A model generated the notes under the pieces. It was not told where the DNA came from, did not search any database, and was given only the letters and a program-made list of their open reading frames with translations. Positions 43,664-52,246 of a stretch of DNA of 64,000 nucleotides are shown piece by piece. Position 1 is the first letter of the stretch. Every line of letters begins with the position of its first letter. The stretch covers positions 1 to 64,000 of the forward strand of contig NZ_PPFE01000015.1 in NCBI RefSeq assembly GCF_002917925.1, read 5' to 3'. The translations under genes were made by a program, and so were the position numbers. The DNA comes from Roseovarius confluentis. Its GTDB lineage: Bacteria > Pseudomonadota > Alphaproteobacteria > Rhodobacterales > Rhodobacteraceae.

Positions 43664-44641
43664 TCAAGCCCGCACCGACGCGTACCGAATCCGGTGACAC
43701 AGCGTCGCCGAATCCTCGAGGATCGAGCCGTACTTCGTCGCAAGCCCATCGAACGGCGTCTCGCCCGAAATCAGCACGTCCAGCGCAGGGTCCGCCAGCA
43801 GACTCAACGCCTTCTCCAGTCGCCGACGATAACTCCACCGCGCCCGCCGCCCGGGCGGCACCTGTCCCACCTGGCTGCCGACGATCCGCAGCCGGCGCTG
43901 GTGAAACGCTCCTCCCAACGGCACCGCGGGGCGATGCGTCCCGAACCAGCTGGCCTCGACGATCGTCGCCTCCATACCCGCCAGCCCGATCGCGGTCGCC
44001 AGACCGTCCGAACTGGCCGAGGCGTGGATCACCACGTCACGCTCGCCCGCCGCTTGCCGCGGTGCCGCGAACTCGCAGCCCATGGCCTCTGCCAGTGCAG
44101 CCTTTTGCTCATCAACATCCACAAGGCACACTTCCGTGCCCGGCATCCGCGCGCACAGGTATCCGGCCAACGCCCCGACGATACCTGCGCCAACCACCGT
44201 TATCCTGTCCCCGGCGGAAACGCCCGCGTCCCAGACGATATTCAGGGCGGTTTCCATGTTGGCGGCCAGCACGGCGCGCTTGGGCGGCACAGGCGCCGGG
44301 ACCGGCACGGCGGCTTCCTGCGGCACGGCGAACCGATCCTGATGCGGGTGCAGGGCAAACACGGTCTCGCCCTCGCGCTCTCCGCCCGCCACGCGGCCCA
44401 CGGCGGCATAGCCATATTTCACCGGAAAGCTGAACTCCCCCTCTTGGAACGGCGCCTTCATCGTCTCGTGCTCGCTCTCCGGCACACCGCCGCTCCAGAC
44501 CAGCCGTTCCGTACCCCGGCTGATCCCCGTGTAGAGCGTCTCAACCTCGACCATACCCGACCCGGCACCGAACGCCGTCTCGCGTATCTCGACCGCACCC
44601 GGGCCGGTGATCCACAGGGCCTGCGCCACGCCTTCCCTCAC
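43664..44641 (-). CDS. BchC-like/zinc-lacking MDR dehydrogenase
   Basis: A 325-residue medium-chain dehydrogenase-like protein. The NAD(P) loop is 'VVGAGIVGALAGYL'. The usual catalytic Zn ligands (Cys and GHE) are not visible; instead it has 'GISRGTERLVWSGGVPESE' and 'FPVKYGYAAVGRV', a form shared by BchC-type alcohol dehydrogenases that oxidise a hydroxyethyl side chain. It starts with GTG at 44641, overlapping ribA by 4 bp, and is the last gene of the long minus-strand cluster. It may oxidise or reduce a side chain on the cluster's product. Confidence 0.8.
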   Translation of the reverse strand: MREGVAQALWITGPGAVEIRETAFGAGSGMVEVETLYTGISRGTERLVWSGGVPESEHETMKAPFQEGEFSFPVKYGYAAVGRVAGGEREGETVFALHPHQDRFAVPQEAAVPVPAPVPPKRAVLAANMETALNIVWDAGVSAGDRITVVGAGIVGALAGYLCARMPGTEVCLVDVDEQKAALAEAMGCEFAAPRQAAGERDVVIHASASSDGLATAIGLAGMEATIVEASWFGTHRPAVPLGGAFHQRRLRIVGSQVGQVPPGRRARWSYRRRLEKALSLLADPALDVLISGETPFDGLATKYGSILEDSATLCHRIRYASVRA

Positions 44642-45753
44642 AACGCGTGCCCGGATTTCAGCGCCTTCACCGCCAGGTAGCCGCTGTTGTGAATGTTCTT
44701 GCCCACCCGCAGCGGCAATTGCTCGACCACCTCGATCCCCTGCGCCCGGAACGTGTGCACCTTGGCGGGATTGTTGGTCAGCAGCCGCACCGCCCCGAAC
44801 CCGAGGTTGCGCAGCATCACCGCCGCCACGCGGAAATCCCGCTCGTCATCCTCGAACCCCAGCGCATGGTTCGCGTCCACCGTGTCCAGCCCCCGCGATT
44901 GCAGGTCATAGACCCGCATCTTGTTGGCTAGCCCGATCCCGCGCCCTTCCTGGTTGAGGTAAAGCAGCAGGCCCGCGCCCTCCTCGCCCATCCGCAGCAT
45001 CGCCGCGCGAAGTTGCGGACCGCAATCGCATTTCAGACTGCCCAGCACGTCCCCGGTAAAGCACGCCGAATGCAGCCGCGCCAGCACCGGGCGCGCGGGA
45101 TCGGGCGTGCCGATCTCGAAGGCGTAATGCTCGGTCCGGCCATCTGGGTCGCGGAATACGTGCAGCTTTCCGGCGTCATGCGCCTCCACCGGCAGGCCGG
45201 CCACCGCCACCGGCGACAGCGCCGGTGTCTGCGCGAAGTGCTCCAGCGCGTCGGAATGTTCCACCGCCGCCATGCTCAGCCCCTCCGGCAGTGCCGCATT
45301 CCCGGCCAGCCCGAAGATCAGCGCGGCAGGCAGCAATTCGGACGACTTCACCAGGCTCAGCGCCAGCCCGTGCAGACGCACCTCCCGGTCGCGGATCCGG
45401 TGCAGTGGCGCCACCGGCCCCGCAGCATCCTGCCCGGCATCGGCGAGCCGCAGGAACCAGCCCATGTCGGCGTGCTTCGGCGGGCAGATCCGCACCGGCA
45501 GGTCCGAAATATCCGCGCTTTGGACCGGCGCCATCGCGGCCCGCGCCCGGTTGCTGGTCAGAACCAGCTCCGGCACGCCGAAGAGCTCCCGCAACCCGTC
45601 CAGCCGCGCCTGGCTCAGCGTCTCGACCGCCACCGCCACGGCGCGGTCCGGTCCATCCGTCAGAAGGCATGGCAGACCCAGCCGCAGGTCGGACTGCACC
45701 CGGCTCAGACGTTCGGCGACATTGGGAAGAAGGCTTTCGGCAACTCGGGACAT
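44638..45753 (-). CDS. ribA: GTP cyclohydrolase II (long alphaproteobacterial form)
   Basis: A 371-residue protein whose C-terminal half is GTP cyclohydrolase II: zinc cysteines Cys231, Cys242 and Cys244 ('CFTGDVLGSLKCDCGPQL'), 'LNQEGRGIGLANK' and 'LLTNNPAKV'. It opens GTP to 2,5-diamino-6-ribosylamino-pyrimidinone 5'-phosphate, formate and PPi. The first ~190 residues ('RLSRVQSDLRLGLPCLLTDG' and on) are the extension found in many alphaproteobacterial RibA proteins. The start is uncertain: ATG at 45753 with 'GAAAGAG' upstream, or 45792. It may supply riboflavin too if it is the only copy in the genome. Confidence 0.9.
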   Translation of the reverse strand: MSRVAESLLPNVAERLSRVQSDLRLGLPCLLTDGPDRAVAVAVETLSQARLDGLRELFGVPELVLTSNRARAAMAPVQSADISDLPVRICPPKHADMGWFLRLADAGQDAAGPVAPLHRIRDREVRLHGLALSLVKSSELLPAALIFGLAGNAALPEGLSMAAVEHSDALEHFAQTPALSPVAVAGLPVEAHDAGKLHVFRDPDGRTEHYAFEIGTPDPARPVLARLHSACFTGDVLGSLKCDCGPQLRAAMLRMGEEGAGLLLYLNQEGRGIGLANKMRVYDLQSRGLDTVDANHALGFEDDERDFRVAAVMLRNLGFGAVRLLTNNPAKVHTFRAQGIEVVEQLPLRVGKNIHNSGYLAVKALKSGHAL

Positions 45754-45806
45754 TGGGGACTCTTTCGGATGAACGGACAGGGTATCTGGCATTGGGCAGG
45801 CTTCAC

Positions 45807-46631
45807 TCAGTGCCGCAGTGCGGGGCGTTCCCGCACGCGATGCGGCCACAGCACCTGCGCCGGGGGCTCGGGCGCCAGCGCACAATCGAACAGCACGTCC
45901 GACCCCAGGCCATACACCTCGGTCTTGGGTCGCAACGCTTCGGCCAGGCACGGCACCGGCGAAGTTTTCAGCCCCGTCGGCCCGGCCCCGATCAACAGCG
46001 GCGCCACGGCCACGTGCAACCGCGTCAGCAACCCCGCCTCCAGGAACTGCGCGATGGTGATCCCGCCGCCCTCGATCAGCACGTGGTCAAGGCCCAGCCC
46101 CCGCAGCGCGGCCAGGATCTGCGCCGGCGAAATCCATTCGCCGCGCGGCAGGCGGATCACCTCCACGTCATCGGGCCGGGGCTTGTCCACCGCCTGGATC
46201 ACGATCCGCCGGGCGCTTGCGTCGCGCAGCAGGCCGGCATCGTTGGGCAAGCGGCCATTCGGATCGATCACCACCCGCGCCGGATTGCGCCCCTTGGCCA
46301 GGCGCACCGTCAGGCGCGGGTTGTCGTGCAGCGCCGTCTTCACGCCGATCACCACCGCGTCCGCCAGTGCCCGCAGCCGGTGAAGATGCGCCAGCCCGTC
46401 CTTGCCAGAGATTTCCTGCGCATCGCCCGACTCCGTGGCGACACGTCCATCAAGCGACTGCCCGATCTGGGCGATCACGCTTTGCCCCGACACCGTGCGC
46501 GTCATGCCGCCATACAGCGTCAGCGCGGCGCGTTCGCCGGAACTCCAGTCGCCGCAGCACAGACAGGCCTCGTCGTTGCGCGCGGCCAGGATACGGGCCC
46601 AGGCCCTGGGGGTGACATCAATCAGTTCCAT
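45807..46631 (-). CDS. RibD C-terminal-type reductase without deaminase domain
   Basis: A 274-residue protein. Residues ~50-255 form the dihydrofolate-reductase-like fold of the RibD reductase domain: 'SVIAQIGQSLDGRVA', 'LRALADAVVIGVKTAL', 'DNPRLTVR', 'HVLIEGGG'. In riboflavin synthesis this domain reduces the ribosyl side chain to ribityl with NADPH; here the deaminase domain is absent. The first ~45 residues are a private extension with 'ACLCCGDW'. ATG at 46631 has GGAG at the right distance; ATG at 46637 is too close to it. It stands between a methyltransferase gene and ribA. Substrate probably the RibA product or a pterin-like relative. Confidence 0.82.
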   Translation of the reverse strand: MELIDVTPRAWARILAARNDEACLCCGDWSSGERAALTLYGGMTRTVSGQSVIAQIGQSLDGRVATESGDAQEISGKDGLAHLHRLRALADAVVIGVKTALHDNPRLTVRLAKGRNPARVVIDPNGRLPNDAGLLRDASARRIVIQAVDKPRPDDVEVIRLPRGEWISPAQILAALRGLGLDHVLIEGGGITIAQFLEAGLLTRLHVAVAPLLIGAGPTGLKTSPVPCLAEALRPKTEVYGLGSDVLFDCALAPEPPAQVLWPHRVRERPALRH

Positions 46632-46643
46632 GCTCATCTCCGA

Positions 46644-47444
46644 TCATCCTGCTGTGGCCTCGTGTCCCGCGGGCACCGCCAGCAGGTCCTTGTGCCCCAC
46701 CCGCAACGCGGTATGCCCCGCCGCCTTGCGTCGGACGCCGGCCCAGCTTTCTGCCTGCGCCTCCCCGGCCTCCGCGGCCGCCCGGGCGACGCCGGCCACG
46801 AATTCATCCTGCAAGGCGGCATCGTCCGGTCCCAGCACCCAGTCGCTCCCGGCCAAAGTCACTGCGAACCCGCGCGCCTCGAACCCTTTCGCGGTCAGTG
46901 CCGCGGCATCGGGGCCCATCGCGGCCTGACCGCCCTTGTCGCCCCGCTGGTGGCGGTTGAACGCCTCGGTCACGTCCGCATCCGCCGCGATGGGCGGCTC
47001 CCACCGCATCCGGCCGTCAAAACTCAGCGCGGCGTAGAACGGGATACCCGCCTGCCCCAGCCGGGCCGCCAGCGCATCGACCCAGGCCGTGCTCATCAGG
47101 TCCAAGAGGGCCGAGGCCGTCACCAGCCCCACATGTTCCAATGGCAGGGCCTCCACATCGGTCACGCTGCCCATCACGCAATCGGCCATGGGATGGCGCG
47201 CCTTGGCCACCTGCAAATGCGCCTCGTCCGTATCGAGAAACCACCACTGCACCCTGTCATACCCTGCCCCGTTAAAGGCCCGCGCGGTCGATCCGGTGCC
47301 GCTGCCAAGGTCCAGCACCCGCATACCCGGCGGCACGCATTGCGCCGCCCGCGCCAGAAGAACGGCATCCCGCGCGGCGTGATCCGCCGCCTCGCGCAGG
47401 CTCAGCCAGTCGGCCTGGAACTGGGTGTCAGATATCTGATTCAT
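46644..47444 (-). CDS. class I SAM-dependent methyltransferase
   Basis: A 266-residue protein with motif I 'VLDLGSGTGSTARAF' and the acidic end of strand 2 'WWFLDTDEAHLQVAKARHP'; 'LVTASALLDLMS' is the motif-IV region. It likely methylates a small molecule. ATG at 47444 lies inside the end of the QueD-like gene, a 17-bp overlap, so the two are translated together. The target may be the pyrimidine or pterin nucleus of the cluster's product, or its sugar. Confidence 0.82.
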   Translation of the reverse strand: MNQISDTQFQADWLSLREAADHAARDAVLLARAAQCVPPGMRVLDLGSGTGSTARAFNGAGYDRVQWWFLDTDEAHLQVAKARHPMADCVMGSVTDVEALPLEHVGLVTASALLDLMSTAWVDALAARLGQAGIPFYAALSFDGRMRWEPPIAADADVTEAFNRHQRGDKGGQAAMGPDAAALTAKGFEARGFAVTLAGSDWVLGPDDAALQDEFVAGVARAAAEAGEAQAESWAGVRRKAAGHTALRVGHKDLLAVPAGHEATAG

Positions 47445-47823
47445 ACCACCCACGCGCCACATGGCTTTCATGAAGCTGGACGCGGATGCGTTTCACGCGC
47501 CCGCCATCGCCCAGCCCTTCGGTTTTCGTGTGGTCCCGCAACTGCGCCCAGATGTGTTGGCACAGGAACTCGGTCGTGGTGATCTTGCCCGCGAACTCGG
47601 GCTTGTCGTCCAGGTTACCGTATTTCAACGGCTCCAGCGCGGCGTTCAAGGCCTCGGTCGCCAGCCCGATATCCACGACCAGACCATTCTCGTCCAGATC
47701 TTCGGTGTAAAAGGCGGCATCGACGACAAAGGTCGCGCCGTGCAGGCCCTGTGCCGGTCCGAAGACAGGCGATGGCAGGGAATGTGCGATCATGATGTGA
47801 TCACGAACTTCAACAGCGAACAT
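47428..47823 (-). CDS. 6-pyruvoyl-tetrahydropterin synthase/QueD family protein with altered active site
   Basis: A 131-residue T-fold protein aligned over its full length to QueD/PTPS. His14 ('AHSLP') and His28 ('LHGAT') match two zinc ligands, but the third ligand of the 'HGH' motif is Ala30. The catalytic Cys that precedes 'LHGH' (Cys27 in E. coli QueD) is Ala24 here. The catalytic Asp-His region 'LDHHYLND' reads 'LKYGNLDD'. Glu119 is kept. It therefore should not do the normal QueD reaction. ATG at 47823 after 'GGAAG'. It overlaps the methyltransferase gene. Confidence 0.85.
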   Translation of the reverse strand: MFAVEVRDHIMIAHSLPSPVFGPAQGLHGATFVVDAAFYTEDLDENGLVVDIGLATEALNAALEPLKYGNLDDKPEFAGKITTTEFLCQHIWAQLRDHTKTEGLGDGGRVKRIRVQLHESHVARGWYESDI

Positions 47824-47886
47824 AACACTTCCATTTCTTGGGGTGATGCGGGGCAAACCCCGCGTTTATCCGATGGGTCAACCGGC

Positions 47887-48939
47887 TCATGAGGTGATCC
47901 GTTCCAGAACGCCGGCGAAAATGCGGGCGGTATGATCCCAGTCGGTCAGGGCCTTCGCGCGCTGCCGCGCGGCGGCGGCATACCGCTCCGACGAGCCGGG
48001 GTCCGTCAGCAGGCGTTCGATTGCCCCGGCCAGCGCGTCGGGATCATCCGGCGCCACCAGCACTGCGGCCTCTCCGACCGTCTCGGGCACCGCACCCACC
48101 CGGCACGACACCACGGGCAAACCGTGCAGCATCGCCTCGCTCAGGACCATGCCATAGCCTTCATACCGCGTGGCCAGCGCAAACAGGCTGGCGCGGGCAT
48201 AGGCGTCCTTCAAGGCCTCCGCGCCGATCTCTCCGGCAAAACTCATGCGGTCCTGCAACCCCAGCTTGGCGACCTGCACCTCCAGCGCTCCTGCGATGGA
48301 TGCGTCATGCGCCTTGCCCACGATCTCGGCCTGCCAGTCCAGCCCGGTCAGCCGGCCCAGCGCCTTCAGCAACACGTCATGCCCCTTGCGCCGCGCCAAC
48401 AGTCCCACCGACAGGATCAGCGGCGGATGCGCCTTCTTTGCGGCGGGCCGCGTCCCGTCCGCGGTCCGCTCGAAGCCCGGATGCGCGACCGTGACCTTGT
48501 CACGCGCGACGCCAAGATCCCGCACAACGGTCGCCGCGATATGCTCACTCGGCACGATGACATGCGCCACCCGACCCAGCACCGCGGCCTCGTTGCGCAA
48601 CAGCGCCCGCGCGTGCCCGGCCTCCAGCCCACTTTCCAAACCCAGCGGATGGTGCACCATGCCCACCACCGGCGCCTCGACCCGGTCCATTCGCGCGGGG
48701 TCCATCGCCCCCAGCGCCAGCCCGTCCACGATGATCGGCCGCCCGCGCGGCACAGCCGCCAGCGCGTCGAAGGTGGCCTGCATGTCCGCGTCCGACGGCG
48801 CGGGGAAACTGTCCGGCAATTCCAAATGCGCCGTCTCGTGCCCCAGCGCGTTCAGCCGGTCCAGCACCGTCGCGTCATAGACGTACCCGCCGGTGCGCTG
48901 GTCCTTGTCTCCGGGAATGGCAAACACCGCGCGGCTCAT
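47887..48939 (-). CDS. glycosyltransferase family 4-type protein
   Basis: A 350-residue GT-B glycosyltransferase. 'ILSVGLLARRKGHDVLLKALGRL' and 'FALATRYEGYGMVLSEAMLHGLPVVSC' (E-x7-E nucleotide-sugar motif region) are typical of GT4. No membrane segment. ATG at 48939 overlaps the upstream membrane protein gene by 4 bp, replacing a long accidental frame reaching 49917. It likely adds a sugar to a lipid or small-molecule acceptor made by the cluster. 63 bp separate it from the QueD-like gene. Confidence 0.88.
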   Translation of the reverse strand: MSRAVFAIPGDKDQRTGGYVYDATVLDRLNALGHETAHLELPDSFPAPSDADMQATFDALAAVPRGRPIIVDGLALGAMDPARMDRVEAPVVGMVHHPLGLESGLEAGHARALLRNEAAVLGRVAHVIVPSEHIAATVVRDLGVARDKVTVAHPGFERTADGTRPAAKKAHPPLILSVGLLARRKGHDVLLKALGRLTGLDWQAEIVGKAHDASIAGALEVQVAKLGLQDRMSFAGEIGAEALKDAYARASLFALATRYEGYGMVLSEAMLHGLPVVSCRVGAVPETVGEAAVLVAPDDPDALAGAIERLLTDPGSSERYAAAARQRAKALTDWDHTARIFAGVLERITS

Positions 48940-49835
48940 GACGGGCCCGCCCCTTCCGGCGCCGCGTGCACGGTCCCCGGCACCCACAGGAACGCAAGGC
49001 CCGGCAGGGCCGACACCAGCATTATCGCGCCATAGCAAATCCCCATCGCCACGCCCGCATTCGCGTCCAGCCCGATGACCGGAAACAGCGCCGCCGCGGC
49101 CCCCTCGCGCCAGCCCCAGCCCGCGACCGACAGCGGCACCAGCATCGCGCAGAACACCAGCGGCAGCACCGTCAACAGGCCTTCCGGCGGAATGACCGAC
49201 CCGGTCGCCCGCGCCGCCGCATAAAGCCCGCCGATCAGCAACACTGCCCCCAAAAGCGCGTGCATCAAGATTGGCCCGTGCCCGATCAGCCGCCACACCA
49301 GCCCGGGAAAGGACCGCGTTGCCTCGAACCGGCGCGTCACCCACACGACCACCGCACCCAGAACCGGTAGGGCCGCCAGCAGCGCCCACACCCCGCCGGG
49401 CCAGGCGATTCCGCCCGGCACCAGCACCGCCCCGATCAGCCCCAGCGCCAACAGCGCGAACATCGCCACCTGCCCCATCAGCCGCTCTGCCGCCACCGAT
49501 TGCCCGGCCCGCGCAAGGTCGGCCTGCCGCCGCACCCGTACCGCGCGGCCCACATCGCCCAGCACGCCACCCGGCAAGACCGAATTGATCAGCTGCGCCA
49601 GGTAATATTCCCGCACCGCCGCGCCGAACCCGATCGGTATCTCCAGCGCCTGCGCCGTCAATTGCCAGCGCCGCGCCATCGACAGCGTGGCCAGCGTCAG
49701 CGCCACAAGGCTCACCGCCAGCCAAGGCCAGTCGGCCCGCGCCAGCCGGGCGCCCACTTCGGCGGTGTCGGTCCACCACAACATTGCCGCCATCAGCCCC
49801 GCCGAGGCCAGAAGCTTGATCGCCCACACCTTCAT
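48936..49835 (-). CDS. UPF0104/lysylphosphatidylglycerol-synthase-type membrane protein
   Basis: A 299-residue protein with about 8 membrane helices. 'NSVLPGGVLGDVGRAVRVRR' is the motif of the UPF0104/AglD-like family, and 'MLVPLSVAGWGWREGAAAALF' is also conserved. Members act near lipid glycosyl or aminoacyl transfer, perhaps as flippases. Overlaps by 4 bp both the sulfatase-like gene upstream and the glycosyltransferase gene downstream, implying a shared pathway. Function of this protein is inferred. Confidence 0.85.
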   Translation of the reverse strand: MKVWAIKLLASAGLMAAMLWWTDTAEVGARLARADWPWLAVSLVALTLATLSMARRWQLTAQALEIPIGFGAAVREYYLAQLINSVLPGGVLGDVGRAVRVRRQADLARAGQSVAAERLMGQVAMFALLALGLIGAVLVPGGIAWPGGVWALLAALPVLGAVVVWVTRRFEATRSFPGLVWRLIGHGPILMHALLGAVLLIGGLYAAARATGSVIPPEGLLTVLPLVFCAMLVPLSVAGWGWREGAAAALFPVIGLDANAGVAMGICYGAIMLVSALPGLAFLWVPGTVHAAPEGAGPS

Positions 49836-51445
49836 GGCGCAACCTCCGCCACCTGCTCGACCGACGAGAACGCTCGGATGAACGCGTTGCGGAACCCGTC
49901 CATGCGCTGCGCCTCAAGCTCGGGTGCCGGGATCATGCCCCCGGTCCAGCCCCAGCCGTCGATCAACGACAGCACGCCGGGCGGCGCGATCATATGCACC
50001 GGCACATCGCGGTTGTCGCTGCCCGCTATGAGACCCGCCGCCTGGTGGTCACCCGCCACGATCACCAGCGGCGCATCCTCGCCCAGCCGCGCCACGTGGG
50101 AAAAAACCGCGTTCAGGGAATAGTCCACCGACCGGCGATAGGCGTCGCGCACCGCATCCCGGTCCTTCCAGAGGTCGCGGGGCGTCGGGCCGCGTGCCGC
50201 CATCTCGTTGAATTCCGTCCCGTTTCCGATCTCGTCCCATGGCAGCATCTCCGGCACCGGCGTCCACGGCGCGTGCGACGAGATCAGAGCGACCTGGATG
50301 AAATCCGGGCGGGGATCGTCGGGCAAAAGGGCGTCATAGGCGGCCAGCGTGAACTGGTCGGGCATCGTGACCCAGTTGAACGGCTCGCCCGCGTAGGGAA
50401 TGTCCTTGGCCTCGAACACATGCTCGAATCCCATCGCCGCGCTTTCCGGCCAGGCCATCGTGATCGCCGGCATCACAGCCGCCGTGCGATAGCCCGCCTC
50501 GGCGGCCAGGTGAAACAGCCATTTCTGCCCGCTTGCGATCATCGCCCTGTAGCGCGCATTGTCCGCAGTCCAAAGCCCGCTGCCGAGCGCCCCATGCGCC
50601 AGCCAGCTTTGCCCGCCCGCCGTGGGCGAGGTCACCCACCCGCTTTTCATCTCAAGCCCCGCCCCGGCGATCTGCCGTTCGGCGCGGCGCAGAGTGTCCA
50701 GATGCGTCGGGGCATATTCCGGGTTGTCGATGCTGGCGCGGCCATAACTTTCGATCCATATGAGAAGGATGTCGCGCCCCTCCAGACGGTCGAACGCGCC
50801 GACAATATCGCGCATCGGATCGACCTGCGCCGCCTGCCGGAACCGCTCGAGATCCGCCACCGTCTCGCGGACGTCGCCAATCCGGGCCACGGCCACGCGG
50901 GTGGTCCGGGCCGATCCCGGCGGGCTTTTCTCGAACGTCCAATAGCCCAGGTGGTGCCCGGTATCCGCCACCGCCCAGCCGCCCGTGGCCAATGCCGCCG
51001 CCAGCGCCACGACCCGCGCCGGTCCGGGCAACGCCACGCGCTCCCACGCCTTCAGCCCTCCGCGCAACAGCATGTACAGGAACCCGGTCGCCACGACGCA
51101 GCTCGCTACCACGAAATAAGCGCTCGCCGCTCCCACGCTGTCACTCAGCAGTCCGACCCCCGCCTCGACCAGGAACAGGTCCGACACCGGGTTGAAGGCC
51201 CGGTTGTAGGCCGCGAAACTCGCCAGGTCCGCCAGCTTCAGCAGTGTGACCGCCACCAGAACCAGCGCCAGAACCGACGCCACGCCGCGGGTCCGCCCCA
51301 GCGCCAGCATCGCGAACAGCAGCACCGACAACTCGATCGGCCAATAGACCAGCCCGTTGTAATTCATCTGCCCCGGATGGTTGGGCAGCGCCAGCACGGC
51401 GAGCATCACGCCCGCCGAAGCGAACAGGGTCACGGTTCGGATCAT
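49832..51445 (-). CDS. membrane-anchored sulfatase/alkaline-phosphatase superfamily protein
   Basis: A 537-residue protein. The first ~170 residues have about 5 membrane helices; then a large periplasmic domain contains 'ILLIWIESYGRASIDN', 'GWVTSPTAGGQSWLAHGAL' and 'LVIVAGDHQ' as in LTA synthase/EptA-like phospho-transferases and sulfatases, with metal-binding Asp-His in 'GDHQ'. It may transfer a phospho-alcohol head group or cleave a phospho/sulfo ester at the outer leaflet. ATG at 51445 overlaps the CDP-alcohol phosphatidyltransferase gene by 4 bp; the longer frame to 52225 is not real. Confidence 0.82.
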   Translation of the reverse strand: MIRTVTLFASAGVMLAVLALPNHPGQMNYNGLVYWPIELSVLLFAMLALGRTRGVASVLALVLVAVTLLKLADLASFAAYNRAFNPVSDLFLVEAGVGLLSDSVGAASAYFVVASCVVATGFLYMLLRGGLKAWERVALPGPARVVALAAALATGGWAVADTGHHLGYWTFEKSPPGSARTTRVAVARIGDVRETVADLERFRQAAQVDPMRDIVGAFDRLEGRDILLIWIESYGRASIDNPEYAPTHLDTLRRAERQIAGAGLEMKSGWVTSPTAGGQSWLAHGALGSGLWTADNARYRAMIASGQKWLFHLAAEAGYRTAAVMPAITMAWPESAAMGFEHVFEAKDIPYAGEPFNWVTMPDQFTLAAYDALLPDDPRPDFIQVALISSHAPWTPVPEMLPWDEIGNGTEFNEMAARGPTPRDLWKDRDAVRDAYRRSVDYSLNAVFSHVARLGEDAPLVIVAGDHQAAGLIAGSDNRDVPVHMIAPPGVLSLIDGWGWTGGMIPAPELEAQRMDGFRNAFIRAFSSVEQVAEVAP

Positions 51446-52167
51446 CGACTGTGCCGCACCAGCCATGCCGTGTCGACGCCGAACGACAGCACCAGCAGCG
51501 CCGATGCCAGTCCCGCGACCCATGGCGCAAGCGCCACCGGGAAGAGCGGGCAGGCCAATGCGATCAGCGTGCCGATCTGCACGACGCAAATCGTCTTGCG
51601 GCGCATCGACTCGGGCAACTCCCGGCGCAGCGCGGGCCACATCAGTCCGGCCAGTACGAACGCATAACGCATGAACCCCAGCACCAGGATCTCCGCACCC
51701 GTCCTGCCCGTCAGCAGCAGCCACATTGCAAGCACCGCGCCCAGCGCCGCGTCCACTTCCATGTCGAACCGCGCCCCGAAGTCGGATTTCAGCTGCGACC
51801 GCCGCGCCAGCCAACCGTCCACCCCGTCCAGCGACAGAATGGTCAATCCGACCCAGAACACCAGCCACGGCGACACGGCCCCGGCATCGAACAACGCCCC
51901 GGCCAACAACGACAGCAGCGCGGCACGCCCAAGCGTGACGGTGTTGCACAGGCCGAACACCGCGTGCGGATAGCTGCGCCAAACCCCCGGCACCACCAGC
52001 GCCACGGAGAGCCCGAACATCGCCATCGCCCAGCCCGGTGACGGCAGCACCGCTGCGCCGAACGCGGCCAGCGCAAGCGCAAGCACTGCCGCGATTACAA
52101 CGACCTCCGCCATCGGCGGTCGCGCCGACGGCATCGCGGTTCGTTTCTGCTGGGTTATGTCGACCAT
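51442..52167 (-). CDS. CDP-alcohol phosphatidyltransferase
   Basis: A 241-residue integral membrane protein with the full catalytic motif D-G-x2-A-R-x8-G-x3-D-x3-D ('DGWLARRSQLKSDFGARF' and 'DMEVD'), flanked by about 6 helices. It moves a phosphatidyl or similar CMP-activated group to an alcohol. ATG at 52167. The product may be a lipid used by the sulfatase-like, UPF0104 and glycosyltransferase proteins that follow. Specificity cannot be read. Confidence 0.9.
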   Translation of the reverse strand: MVDITQQKRTAMPSARPPMAEVVVIAAVLALALAAFGAAVLPSPGWAMAMFGLSVALVVPGVWRSYPHAVFGLCNTVTLGRAALLSLLAGALFDAGAVSPWLVFWVGLTILSLDGVDGWLARRSQLKSDFGARFDMEVDAALGAVLAMWLLLTGRTGAEILVLGFMRYAFVLAGLMWPALRRELPESMRRKTICVVQIGTLIALACPLFPVALAPWVAGLASALLVLSFGVDTAWLVRHSR

Positions 52168-52246
52168 TTAGTATCCTTGCGCGTTCCGCACTAGATAGAA
52201 CGCACGGAACCGGCGACCAGATCACAAATCGTTCAACGCCGGAGGT

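Noticed and set aside
47887..49917. 676-codon frame suggesting a fusion of the glycosyltransferase with an N-terminal domain
   Set aside because: The N-terminal half is a shadow of the UPF0104 gene in another frame; the glycosyltransferase has its own ATG at 48939 with a 4-bp overlap.
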